DNA of 5,268 bases from JBBQNJ01 sp038329845. GTDB taxonomy: Bacteria > Planctomycetota > Phycisphaerae > Tepidisphaerales > Tepidisphaeraceae. Made by a program: the position numbers and the translations under genes. Below are positions 1 through 5,268 of this stretch, piece after piece; the first letter of the stretch is position 1, and each line of letters begins with the position of its first letter. The DNA lies in contig JBBQNJ010000130.1 in assembly GCA_038329845.1 (NCBI GenBank), forward strand, positions 1 to 5,268. Reading direction: 5' to 3'. The notes under the pieces are model-generated. The model did not search any database. It was given only the letters and a program-made list of their open reading frames with translations, and was not told the origin of the DNA.

Positions 1-2
1 AC

Positions 3-881
3 CCGCTGGCCAAGGTGATCACCGTCGGGACGAGCAAGGAAGGCCGCCCGCTTCGCATCGTGAAGATCGGCGGGGATGACGAACGACATGCCCGTGAAAA
101 CCCGTGCATTCTCATTTATGCCCGAGAACACGGCACCGAACAGGACACCAGTTGGGTGGTGCAAGTGGCGCTGGATTGGTTGCTGTCGGACACCCCCGAA
201 GCCGGCGATCTCCGCGCCCGGTGTACGTTCCTGTTGATCCCCCTGCTGGACCCCGACGGGGCGGCGGCGGGGGTGTATGACCACATGACACAAAAGTTCA
301 TCTACGACGGCCAGGAAGGCCCCGAGGCGCGGGCCTACGCTGGCTTCTTCAAGCGATGGGTGGATGCCCGCAAGCGGCTGGACATCGGCCTCAACCTGCA
401 CAACGTCGAGTCCGCCGAACAGCCACACTTGTCCTGCCCGCGAATGGAGCCGAGCAATGGCCGGCTCACCCAGTGCCAAGCGTTGCATGCGATGGCGACC
501 GAGCGGTTGGCGCCGATGGGGTTCGCCGTCAATCCCCGGCCATGGACCAAGGGCGTTTCCGACTTCCGCCTCGGTGGGTATCTGAGCAAGTTCTATGGTC
601 CGCTGCACATGCCGTACGAAGTCAACGGCCAGGACAAACAGCGGCACCTGTCCCTGCCCGAGCTTGGCTGGATGGGGGAGGGCTTGGCGCGAGCGACGGC
701 GCGGTTCCTGGATTCACCCCAAGCCGCGCCCCTGTTGGCGAGCATTCAAGATGCACGTGTTGCCCACCGGGCGCGGATGGATCGGTACGAACACATTTTC
801 ACCGAACGGTCGATCACGAACGCGCTGCAGATCGAATGGGTCTGCCTGTCGCACGAGCGGCGAGCGCCGCCGCGCCGGTAG
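3..881 (+). CDS. Atypical M14-family zinc carboxypeptidase, 5' end cut by window
   Basis: This is the catalytic part of a zinc metallopeptidase of the M14 (carboxypeptidase) family, which removes C-terminal residues or trims peptides. The frame is open to the window edge (Pro-Leu-Ala-Lys precede the GTG at 15), there is no Shine-Dalgarno before that GTG, and the first visible motif (VGTSKEGRPL) normally lies about 50-100 residues into the domain, so the true start is upstream. Counting from the GTG as residue 1, zinc ligands are H39 and E42 (REHGTEQ) and probably H129 (LNLHNVES); the IPLLDPDG motif at 75-82 replaces the usual NPDG; E202 in MPYEVNGQ is the likely catalytic glutamate. The classical Asn-Arg pair (N144/R145 of carboxypeptidase A) is not visible, so substrate binding should differ. 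It ends at TAG, 68 bases before the next gene. Export cannot be judged because the N-terminus is missing. Family call is firm; subfamily and substrate are not. Confidence 0.85.
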   Translation, partial: PLAKVITVGTSKEGRPLRIVKIGGDDERHARENPCILIYAREHGTEQDTSWVVQVALDWLLSDTPEAGDLRARCTFLLIPLLDPDGAAAGVYDHMTQKFIYDGQEGPEARAYAGFFKRWVDARKRLDIGLNLHNVESAEQPHLSCPRMEPSNGRLTQCQALHAMATERLAPMGFAVNPRPWTKGVSDFRLGGYLSKFYGPLHMPYEVNGQDKQRHLSLPELGWMGEGLARATARFLDSPQAAPLLASIQDARVAHRARMDRYEHIFTERSITNALQIEWVCLSHERRAPPRR

Positions 882-935
882 ATCGATCACCGTCGGAAAA
901 GGCGCGTGACGAGGCATCGTCGAACAACCCGCATC

Positions 936-943
936 GGAGGAGA
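936..943 (+). promoter_or_regulatory. Shine-Dalgarno site of the 950 gene
   Basis: GGAGGAGA lies 6 bases upstream of ATG 950. It decides the start: the frame is open back to 356, but that upstream part overlaps the peptidase gene in another frame, and only the ATG at 950 has a ribosome site followed by a signal peptide. Confidence 0.85.
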
Positions 944-949
944 ATCACC

Positions 950-2332
950 ATGAACGCGTTCTCAACAATGCTTCGTACCTTGGCGGTCGCCGCGGTGGGC
1001 GTCTTGCTTGGCGCCGATGCGGCCAACGTTGGCCCGCCGCGTCTGCCACAGGGCTTCGGCGACGAGTCGCTGAGCTTCTGCGTCTACCGTGCCGACGACC
1101 CCACCCAGACGGCGGTGACGGTAGTGCCCGTCGGCACGCAGTTGGGGATGACCGCGACAGTCAGCAATGTGGAGGATGATGACGGGGAAACCGTGACGAT
1201 CGAGATCAGCACGGGGGGTGTGTCCCTCGCGTCAGGCTCCACAGATTCCCTGACGGCGGGGGATACGCCATCGACGGCTGAGTATATAACCTATACCGCA
1301 ACGGCTACGGTCACGAAGGGCGATGACAGCACAAACCTCGGCCCGGTGGATGTGACCGTTGCGGTGGTCGCCGTGGACCTGAGCATGCAAGGGTTGGGCG
1401 AGGAAACGGAGGGTACTCCCCACGACACCGATCCAGGCGCATTTATTGGCTTGAACGCCGACGACGATGACGACGACGGAACAATCGATTCTGAGCAGAA
1501 CGGTACCGTGGAGGATGAAAATAATCTCGTTCCAGTTGCGTTGGGCTTCACCCCCGGCGACCTGGACTCAGGCACGCTCACGTTGTCCGCCGCAATGGCG
1601 GAAGGCGGCGGAGTAATCAAGGTGTGGACTGATGCGACCAAGGGAACCGAAATAGAGCTTCCGGCGACGTGGAACCTTCGGACCGATTCCGTACCGGAAA
1701 CAGTGTACGTGGAGGGTACGAGTGGCAGCGCCGAACTGAAAGACGTGGAACTAACTTGGACCTATGACAACGGCGACGTGACAACGGATGATGCGATCGC
1801 CATGACCGTGTTCTTCATTAACGAGACCGCCTCCGGCGACTACATCGTGCCCGGGTCGCAGCGAAACCGCGTCGAGTTTACCATCGGTCCCGATGGTGTT
1901 GCCGGTGAGTCCGGAACTCTGGAAGTTCGCCCAGGCGGATCGAGTTCGGCAGATCGCACGATCGGTCTTGAGGATGATGACCTTGAAGCGGGAAATCACA
2001 GCCTGGACTGGAACGGAAAGGACGATGGCGGAAGTGCGCTGATCCAAGCGTCGTCGCCGTACACGTACGTTCTGTCCTTGGCCGTCAATGAAGGCTTGGC
2101 TGAAAGCGTGAAGACCGATCGGAAGGTTGAGGAATGGGGGTTGGCGGTGATCATCGGCGATCGGCCGGCGGGAACGGATTTGGTCACCGGCGTCGATGAG
2201 GACACGATTACAACCGAGCGGTTTGTCGTTCAGGTGCGATTCGAGAACGAAGGCGAGGCATTCGAGACAATCCCAAACTACGAGGTCGACGCCAACCAGG
2301 CGTGTGCGGAGGGCCCGGCAGATAATGAGTAG
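950..2332 (+). CDS. Secreted Asp-rich protein with FlgD-Ig-like domain (part before in-frame TAG)
   Basis: This encodes 460 residues of an exported protein of unknown function, probably structural or adhesive. Residues 1-25 are a signal peptide (hydrophobic LAVAAVGVLLGADA, likely cut after an ADA or DAA site). Residues about 50-145 are Thr/Val/Ser-rich beta strands resembling an Ig-like domain. Residues 160-192 are acidic, with six consecutive Asp at 171-176 followed by GTIDSEQNGTVEDEN, resembling calcium-binding Asp loops of extracellular proteins. Residues about 305-380 resemble a FlgD-type Ig domain: an 'LEAGNHSLDWNGKDDGG' stretch (345-361) then SPYTYVLSL. The frame stops at TAG 2330-2332 but continues at once with coding sequence to 2590, so this is probably the N-terminal 84 percent of one 546-residue protein. 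The gene lies 68 bases after the peptidase gene. Domain names rest on pattern reading, not on a search. Confidence 0.8.
   Translation: MNAFSTMLRTLAVAAVGVLLGADAANVGPPRLPQGFGDESLSFCVYRADDPTQTAVTVVPVGTQLGMTATVSNVEDDDGETVTIEISTGGVSLASGSTDSLTAGDTPSTAEYITYTATATVTKGDDSTNLGPVDVTVAVVAVDLSMQGLGEETEGTPHDTDPGAFIGLNADDDDDDGTIDSEQNGTVEDENNLVPVALGFTPGDLDSGTLTLSAAMAEGGGVIKVWTDATKGTEIELPATWNLRTDSVPETVYVEGTSGSAELKDVELTWTYDNGDVTTDDAIAMTVFFINETASGDYIVPGSQRNRVEFTIGPDGVAGESGTLEVRPGGSSSADRTIGLEDDDLEAGNHSLDWNGKDDGGSALIQASSPYTYVLSLAVNEGLAESVKTDRKVEEWGLAVIIGDRPAGTDLVTGVDEDTITTERFVVQVRFENEGEAFETIPNYEVDANQACAEGPADNE
2330..2332 (+). other. In-frame amber codon interrupting the secreted-protein gene
   Basis: The codons around it read GAT AAT GAG TAG GAC GCC CAC GTG, i.e. 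DNE-stop-DAHVWLSDG. The same frame stays open for 85 further codons and ends in TGA overlapping the next gene's ATG. One base change would restore a sense codon (GAG, CAG, AAG, TGG, TAC and others). Nonsense mutation, sequencing error and readthrough all remain possible. Confidence 0.75.
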
Positions 2333-2590
2333 GACGCCCACGTGTGGCTGAGCGACGGTGAGACCCGTCACACCTTCTACACGACTCCCGCGTCGCCGGT
2401 GGACATCCGATACGAGATGACGCTTGAGTCCGTTGGAGAAATGATCCGCGACGGCGTGCTGAACCGGTGGGACATGGATGAGACAACCGGCGACATGGAA
2501 ACGAAAGGCTGCTGGATCTTCGGCTTCGAGCCCGCCGGATCGCTGCAGTTGTTTCGCTATTTCGCCGCATCTTACGAGGTCGTGCCATGA
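2333..2590 (+). pseudogene. C-terminal part of the secreted protein after the TAG
   Basis: This stretch is in the same frame as 950-2332 and encodes 85 residues: DAHVWLSDGETRHTFYTTP, then a part with VDIRYEMTLESVGEMIRDG, NRWDMDETTGD, and finally GCWIFGFEPAGS and an aromatic end. It has no signal peptide. The first possible start is GTG 2342, preceded only by a weak AGGA inside the stop region, so independent translation would need termination-coupled reinitiation. Composition and codon style match the upstream part. The TGA at 2588-2590 overlaps the ATG of the next gene as ATGA, which is what one expects at the true 3' end of a gene in an operon. I read it as the C-terminal domain of the upstream protein, separated by a nonsense codon or by readthrough; a small separate gene at 2342-2590 is less likely. 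Confidence 0.7.
2576..2580 (+). promoter_or_regulatory. Shine-Dalgarno site of the 2587 gene
   Basis: GAGGT lies 6 bases upstream of ATG 2587, inside the last codons of the preceding reading frame. A second ATG follows directly at 2590; the spacing favours 2587, whose ATG forms the ATGA overlap with the preceding TGA. Confidence 0.65.
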
Positions 2591-3561
2591 TGATCCGTTG
2601 CTGCGCGGTTTGCGCGCTCGCCGTTACAATACTCGCAGCGATCACCCGTGGCGACGAGGCCCGCTTGCGGCAGGTATATCAGGCGTATCAGGGGGCGCCA
2701 GACAAACTCGCCTACGTGCTGGAACAGTCGAACTCCGAGGACGAGGAGGTCCTCGTATGGGCGGTGCGCACACTAGGCAGCTATCAAACGCCTAGTGCTC
2801 GCGAGGCGCTCCAGCGCCTCAGGACGTATCGCCAGCGCAACAAGGAATTTCCCTCCATAGCGGCGGAGGCGCGCGACAGCCTCTTGCGCCTCGACCTCGA
2901 GCCCGAACTGCGGCAACTGGCGGCGGATGACGTTTCCGAGACCGCGAGGATGGGCATCGTGCGAAAATACGCCCGGCCCAGCGCCGAGAGCAACTACCCG
3001 AGAGAGCAAATTCTGCGCTACTTACTGGCCCGCGCCGATCAGGCTCCCGACCCGAATGTGGCGCTCCTCGTCGAGTTCTACGCCGACGACCATCGTGCCC
3101 TGCCATTCGTCCAGCGTCACCCCCAGATTGCACGGCGAGGGCTGCCAGCCGCGATCTCTAGCCCATACCCGGACGTTGTCGCCGGCGCGGTTGCCCTTGT
3201 GGCCAGGTTGCGCGCGGTCGAGCTACTCGACGAGATCGTCCCCTTCGCATTTGCTGACCGCGGCGGGATCGGTAACGCCAGCGTTCGGCTGAGCCTCATG
3301 ACGACAGTTGTGGCGATGGGCGACGAGTCCACCCCGCAGCTTCGGCGAATACTGCGAAGCAACAACTCCTTGGCTCAACTGGACGCCATGATCGCGTTGG
3401 AGCGGATCGGCACGCCGGCGGCAATCCAAGCCCTGCGCCAGTTCGCAGAGGTGTATCTTGAGCGACAGCCCAGTTGGCAGGACAAGGCCGTGGCAACGCA
3501 AGCGCGGCGTGCGATGGGCAACGCCGCCAGCCGTCGCATAGGCGCTGACGTCGGCAAGTGA
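2587..3561 (+). CDS. Exported HEAT-repeat-like alpha-helical protein
   Basis: The product has 324 residues and no recognisable catalytic motif. Residues 1-22 are a signal peptide (MMIRCCAVCALAVTILAAIT). The three Cys are within the hydrophobic core and do not form a good lipobox, so lipoprotein anchoring is unlikely. The rest is helical. Two segments look like HEAT/PBS-lyase-type repeats: residues 51-78 (EDEEVLVWAVRTLGSY, then PSAREALQRL) and 260-286 (NSLAQLDAMIALERIG, then PAAIQALRQF). The middle (about 155-250) has degenerate helical pairs of the same kind. Such repeats form curved scaffolds that bind other proteins. The gene overlaps the preceding frame by 4 bases (ATGA), implying translational coupling, and lies 26 bases before the carboxypeptidase gene, so it may assist one of these exported products. 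That partnership is inference. The gene seems intact. Confidence 0.85.
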   Translation: MMIRCCAVCALAVTILAAITRGDEARLRQVYQAYQGAPDKLAYVLEQSNSEDEEVLVWAVRTLGSYQTPSAREALQRLRTYRQRNKEFPSIAAEARDSLLRLDLEPELRQLAADDVSETARMGIVRKYARPSAESNYPREQILRYLLARADQAPDPNVALLVEFYADDHRALPFVQRHPQIARRGLPAAISSPYPDVVAGAVALVARLRAVELLDEIVPFAFADRGGIGNASVRLSLMTTVVAMGDESTPQLRRILRSNNSLAQLDAMIALERIGTPAAIQALRQFAEVYLERQPSWQDKAVATQARRAMGNAASRRIGADVGK

Positions 3562-3577
3562 TCACACACAAGTGAAC

Positions 3578-3582
3578 GGAGG
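3578..3582 (+). promoter_or_regulatory. Shine-Dalgarno site of the 3588 carboxypeptidase gene
   Basis: GGAGG lies 5 bases upstream of ATG 3588, in the 26-base gap after the HEAT-like gene. It confirms ATG 3588, which opens directly into a signal peptide. Confidence 0.85.
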
Positions 3583-3587
3583 ATCGC

Positions 3588-4286
3588 ATGCGTTCTATCT
3601 GGTGCAGCATCCTGTTTATCCTGCTCGCCATGCCGCGCACGTCGTGCGCGGGCTATAAAACCTACGCGGAGATCGTCGATGCGTTGAACAACCTGGCTGC
3701 GGGCAGCGCCGGGTACGCGCAAGCCTTCGACGCGGGCGACGCCACCAATGGGACGAAGATACGCGCCATTGTGGTGTCAAAAGCGGCCGCGGTGACGAAT
3801 ACCGCCAAGCCCGACGTCGTGATCGTTGGGACCATCCATGCTCGGGAGTGGATCGCCGCTGAAGTGTGCCTCGCAATTGCCAAAGACCTCATCGATAACC
3901 GTGACAACGCGGCCACCGTGATACCCGGGTTTCGCGACATGAGTTATCAGAAGCTTCTTGAGAATGTAGAGATCGTCATCATACCGGTCCTCAATCCCGA
4001 GGGTTACACATACAGCCGCAATCCGGGTGGTTCACCAGACGACAATGACCCCGCTTGGCCAGGACACTTGTTCAAGGACTGGAGGAAGAACCAACGTGAC
4101 ACCTCGACTCTCGCCGCCACGGCACGCACTGACGCCGGCGCGCCGGGGGATGTCGGAGTTGACTGCAACCGCAACTTCCCTTTCCAGTGGGATCCTCCAA
4201 TCAACGCGTCCAAGGATCCTACTCACTACTTCTTGTACCGCGGCCCCGATCCAAGCTCTGAGGATGAGAGACGGGAGTGCAGATGA
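3588..4286 (+). CDS. M14A zinc carboxypeptidase, N-terminal part before frameshift
   Basis: This frame encodes the first two thirds of a carboxypeptidase A/B-type enzyme, which cleaves the last residue from proteins and peptides using zinc. Residues 1-21 are a signal peptide (likely cut after RTSCA). The mature protein starts at GYKTYAEIVDAL, which matches the beginning of mature carboxypeptidase A; there is no room for the usual activation propeptide of about 75-95 residues. Visible active-site residues, with carboxypeptidase A numbering: H84 and E87 (H69, E72; in TIHAREW), LNPEG at 135-139, R166 in DWRKN (R127), N194-R195 in GVDCNRNF (N144-R145). The frame derails after SEDE (residues 224-227), adding RRECR and ending at TGA 4284-4286. 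The remaining catalytic residues follow in another frame, so this fragment alone should be inactive. Family assignment is very secure. Confidence 0.9.
   Translation: MRSIWCSILFILLAMPRTSCAGYKTYAEIVDALNNLAAGSAGYAQAFDAGDATNGTKIRAIVVSKAAAVTNTAKPDVVIVGTIHAREWIAAEVCLAIAKDLIDNRDNAATVIPGFRDMSYQKLLENVEIVIIPVLNPEGYTYSRNPGGSPDDNDPAWPGHLFKDWRKNQRDTSTLAATARTDAGAPGDVGVDCNRNFPFQWDPPINASKDPTHYFLYRGPDPSSEDERRECR
4266..4271 (+). other. Frameshift site inside the carboxypeptidase gene
   Basis: The bases GAGAGA followed by CGGGAGTG mark the point where family similarity leaves the 3588 frame and resumes in the frame read from 4268. Removing one GA/AG unit gives GAT GAG ACG GGA GTG CAG (DETGVQ), close to the SE-x-ET pattern usual here; adding one base instead also restores the frame. 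I see no slippery heptamer, so programmed frameshifting is unlikely. Confidence 0.8.
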
Positions 4287-4699
4287 CACTGGTACAAGCG
4301 AGAGGTGCCAAGGCGACCATTGATTACCATTCGTGGGGACAGGAGGTGCTTTATCCTTGGGGTTACACCGATGACCAGATCGCCGACACCGAAAGGCATC
4401 TCCGGCCCCCCGAAAAGGACAAAGACAAGCTGAGCGATCTGGCCAAAAAAATGGCCGAAGAGATCGGCGGATACGCTGCCAAGAAGTCATCGGCGATGTA
4501 TAAGACGAGCGGCGGTTCCGACGACTGGGCCTACAGCACGGTTAAGTCCGCTTCATTTGTGGTCGAAGTCGCAACAGAGTTTCAGCCGCCAGAAGCAAGC
4601 ATCACAGGCATTTGCAACGCCAACATAAAAGGAGCACGGTGGCTCATGTTCTGGGTGGCCGATGGCGCGTTGGCCGCCCGGGCACGCGGGGCTCCCTGA
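4268..4699 (+). pseudogene. M14A zinc carboxypeptidase, C-terminal part after frameshift
   Basis: This frame carries the rest of the catalytic domain; it has no start signal of its own (the GTG at 4277 lacks a ribosome site). In order, counting that GTG as residue 1: H18 in TIDYHSWGQ is the third zinc ligand (H196 of carboxypeptidase A), YPWGY at 26-30, Y75 in MYKTSGGSDDWAY is the substrate-binding tyrosine (Y248), and E97 in SFVVEVATEF is the catalytic base (E270). The 22-residue distance between Y75 and E97 equals that in carboxypeptidase A. Asp82 falls at position 255, where carboxypeptidase B has Asp to bind Lys or Arg side chains; the SGGSDDWAY string closely matches that enzyme. With the indel repaired the protein would be about 369 residues (3588-4699) with a full active site. 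The 3' end at TGA 4697-4699 fits the domain's usual end after a final helix (GARWLMFWVADGAL). Confidence 0.82.
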
Positions 4700-4794
4700 C
4701 GGGTAGGGAGTAGAGTCGCAATCTGATGATCTGATCTTGGACCGGACAAGTTTTTGGTCTTGGAACGACTTTCCCTGAACCCTGGAGGTTCTTT
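4700..4794 (+). other. Gap between the carboxypeptidase gene and the last gene
   Basis: The 95-base gap is visibly less GC-rich than the genes. It contains a near-perfect 8-base tandem repeat (ATCTGATG ATCTGATC, 4721-4736), a T5 run (4751-4755) and the weak hairpin over the ribosome site. CTCCC (4692-4696) and GGGAG (4706-4710) could pair across the stop codon, but there is no following U-tract, so I do not call a terminator. It may be a 5' leader; no confident promoter was seen. Confidence 0.4.
4777..4791 (+). promoter_or_regulatory. Small hairpin over the Shine-Dalgarno of the 4795 gene
   Basis: GAACC (4777-4781) can pair with GGTTC (4787-4791) around a CTGGA loop. The GGAGG ribosome site (4784-4788, 6 bases before ATG 4795) sits partly in the loop and partly in the stem, so pairing could limit initiation. 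A 5-bp stem is weak and may be chance; the Shine-Dalgarno itself is convincing and fixes the start at 4795. Confidence 0.4.
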
Positions 4795-5268
4795 ATGCTG
4801 ACGTCGAGATCCATCAGGGGTTTGCTCGTTATTGCAATTACCACGTCGGTCTTTTCGTCCTATGCCCCCGCCGATCCCGCGACACAGCCCTCGCGGGCGA
4901 TGGCGAAGGCGACAAGAACCGTCAAACCCAAGCCATCGGCGAAGCCGAAGACCGAGGCGCAGGCGAACGTCGATCGCATCGCCGAGGCGTTGGCTTCCAA
5001 GGACGCCGCTCGACAGGCCGAGGCCCTGGGGGAGGTGCGGGAGATGCTCGCGGCGGACCCGGACCGGAGCTTCGGAAACCTGCGGACCCGGTGGCTCAAG
5101 GCCATGACCGCCGGGCAGATGCACGCACCGGCGGCGGAGTTGGCGCTGGCGGGGGTGCTGGCCTCGCCGCAAAACACGGCGGCGGTCACCAGCTTCATGG
5201 AACTTCGCGCTCGGGCCTTGTTGGCCGACGGAAAAACCGCCGATGCGCTGGCATCGGCCAAGAGCGTG
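4795..5268 (+). CDS. Exported protein of unknown function with K/P/A linker, 3' end cut by window
   Basis: The frame is open for 158 codons from ATG 4795 to the right edge. I do not recognise a named family. Residues 1-26 form a signal peptide (basic MLTSRSIRG, then LLVIAITTSVFSSYAPA). Residues about 34-56 are a low-complexity Lys/Pro/Ala linker (KATRTVKPKPSAKPKTEA). From about 57 on the sequence is strongly helical and Ala/Leu-rich (NVDRIAEALASKDAAR, ELALAGVLASPQNTAA, LRARALLADGKTADALASAKS), with paired helices resembling tetratricopeptide-type repeats, which bind proteins. It begins 95 bases after the carboxypeptidase gene, with its own strong GGAGG site, and could be in the same transcript or a new one; I see no clear promoter or terminator in the gap. 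Codon use is GC-rich like the neighbours. The reading frame is likely real; the repeat assignment is tentative. Confidence 0.8.
   Translation, partial: MLTSRSIRGLLVIAITTSVFSSYAPADPATQPSRAMAKATRTVKPKPSAKPKTEAQANVDRIAEALASKDAARQAEALGEVREMLAADPDRSFGNLRTRWLKAMTAGQMHAPAAELALAGVLASPQNTAAVTSFMELRARALLADGKTADALASAKSV

Noticed and set aside
356..949. Long in-frame extension upstream of the secreted-protein gene
   Set aside because: It overlaps the peptidase gene in another frame, is Arg/Pro/Ala-rich as out-of-frame GC-rich DNA is, and lacks a ribosome site; ATG 950 has both a Shine-Dalgarno and a signal peptide.
1751..2371. 206-codon open frame on the - strand
   Set aside because: It lies wholly antisense to the secreted-protein gene, shows no domain or start signal, and has the composition of a shadow frame.
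2208..2645. 145-codon open frame on the - strand across the TAG region
   Set aside because: The translation is Arg/Ser/Pro-rich without any recognisable motif; the + strand frames here have ribosome sites and coupling.
4445..4451. Run of seven A as a second frameshift point in the carboxypeptidase
   Set aside because: The frame and family motifs continue correctly on both sides (LAKKMAEE, then Y75 and E97).
4692..4710. CTCCC/GGGAG hairpin as an intrinsic terminator
   Set aside because: The stem is only 5 bp, it spans the stop codon, and no U-tract follows.
4737..4765. TTGGAC as a -35 promoter box
   Set aside because: At 17 bases spacing the -10 position reads TTGGAA, far from TATAAT.
4582..5261. 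Two overlapping - strand open frames opposite the last gene
   Set aside because: Their translations are low-complexity Arg/Gly- or Ala-rich; the + strand frame has a strong ribosome site and signal peptide.

Overview
The window is GC-rich, tightly packed and transcribed entirely on the + strand. It holds five genes in a row with short gaps. Four are complete in extent: a secreted Asp-rich/FlgD-Ig-like protein, a secreted HEAT-type protein, a zinc carboxypeptidase, and (cut only at its 5' end) another zinc carboxypeptidase. A fifth gene runs off the right edge. The mix of many signal peptides, Asp-rich extracellular beta-sandwich protein, HEAT-type helical repeats and an alanine/proline/lysine-rich exported protein suggests a Planctomycetota-like bacterium (perhaps Phycisphaerae). 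This is an inference from gene style; no rRNA or marker gene is present to prove it.

Layout. 3-881: 3' part of an atypical M14-family metallopeptidase with zinc ligands H-x-x-E and a distal His, but without the Asn-Arg substrate-binding motif of classical members. 950-2590: one long gene for a secreted multi-domain protein, interrupted at 2330-2332 by an in-frame TAG; the reading frame continues directly to 2590. 2587-3561: secreted alpha-helical HEAT-repeat-like protein, overlapping the previous gene by ATGA. 3588-4699: secreted M14A-type carboxypeptidase with every expected catalytic residue, but split into two frames by a small indel near 4266-4271; its S1' pocket carries the Asp found in carboxypeptidase B. 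4795-5268: start of another exported protein of unknown function.

How they may work together. Gaps of 26 to 95 bases, good Shine-Dalgarno sequences and the ATGA overlap suggest one transcription unit for at least 950-4699. All four visible N-termini look like export signals, so the products probably act in the periplasm, on the surface or outside the cell. Two different M14 peptidases bracketing two non-enzymatic exported proteins suggests peptide trimming or processing, but no direct link is visible.

The most notable points are the in-frame amber codon followed by clearly coding sequence, the frameshift in an otherwise perfect carboxypeptidase gene, the carboxypeptidase-B-like specificity residue and missing propeptide, and the unusual first peptidase. 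Two disruptions in neighbouring genes could mean recent decay, sequencing or assembly error, or (for the TAG) readthrough; sequence alone does not decide. I see no RNA genes, insertion sequences, CRISPR arrays or convincing intrinsic terminators, and no gene-free stretch above 100 bases.
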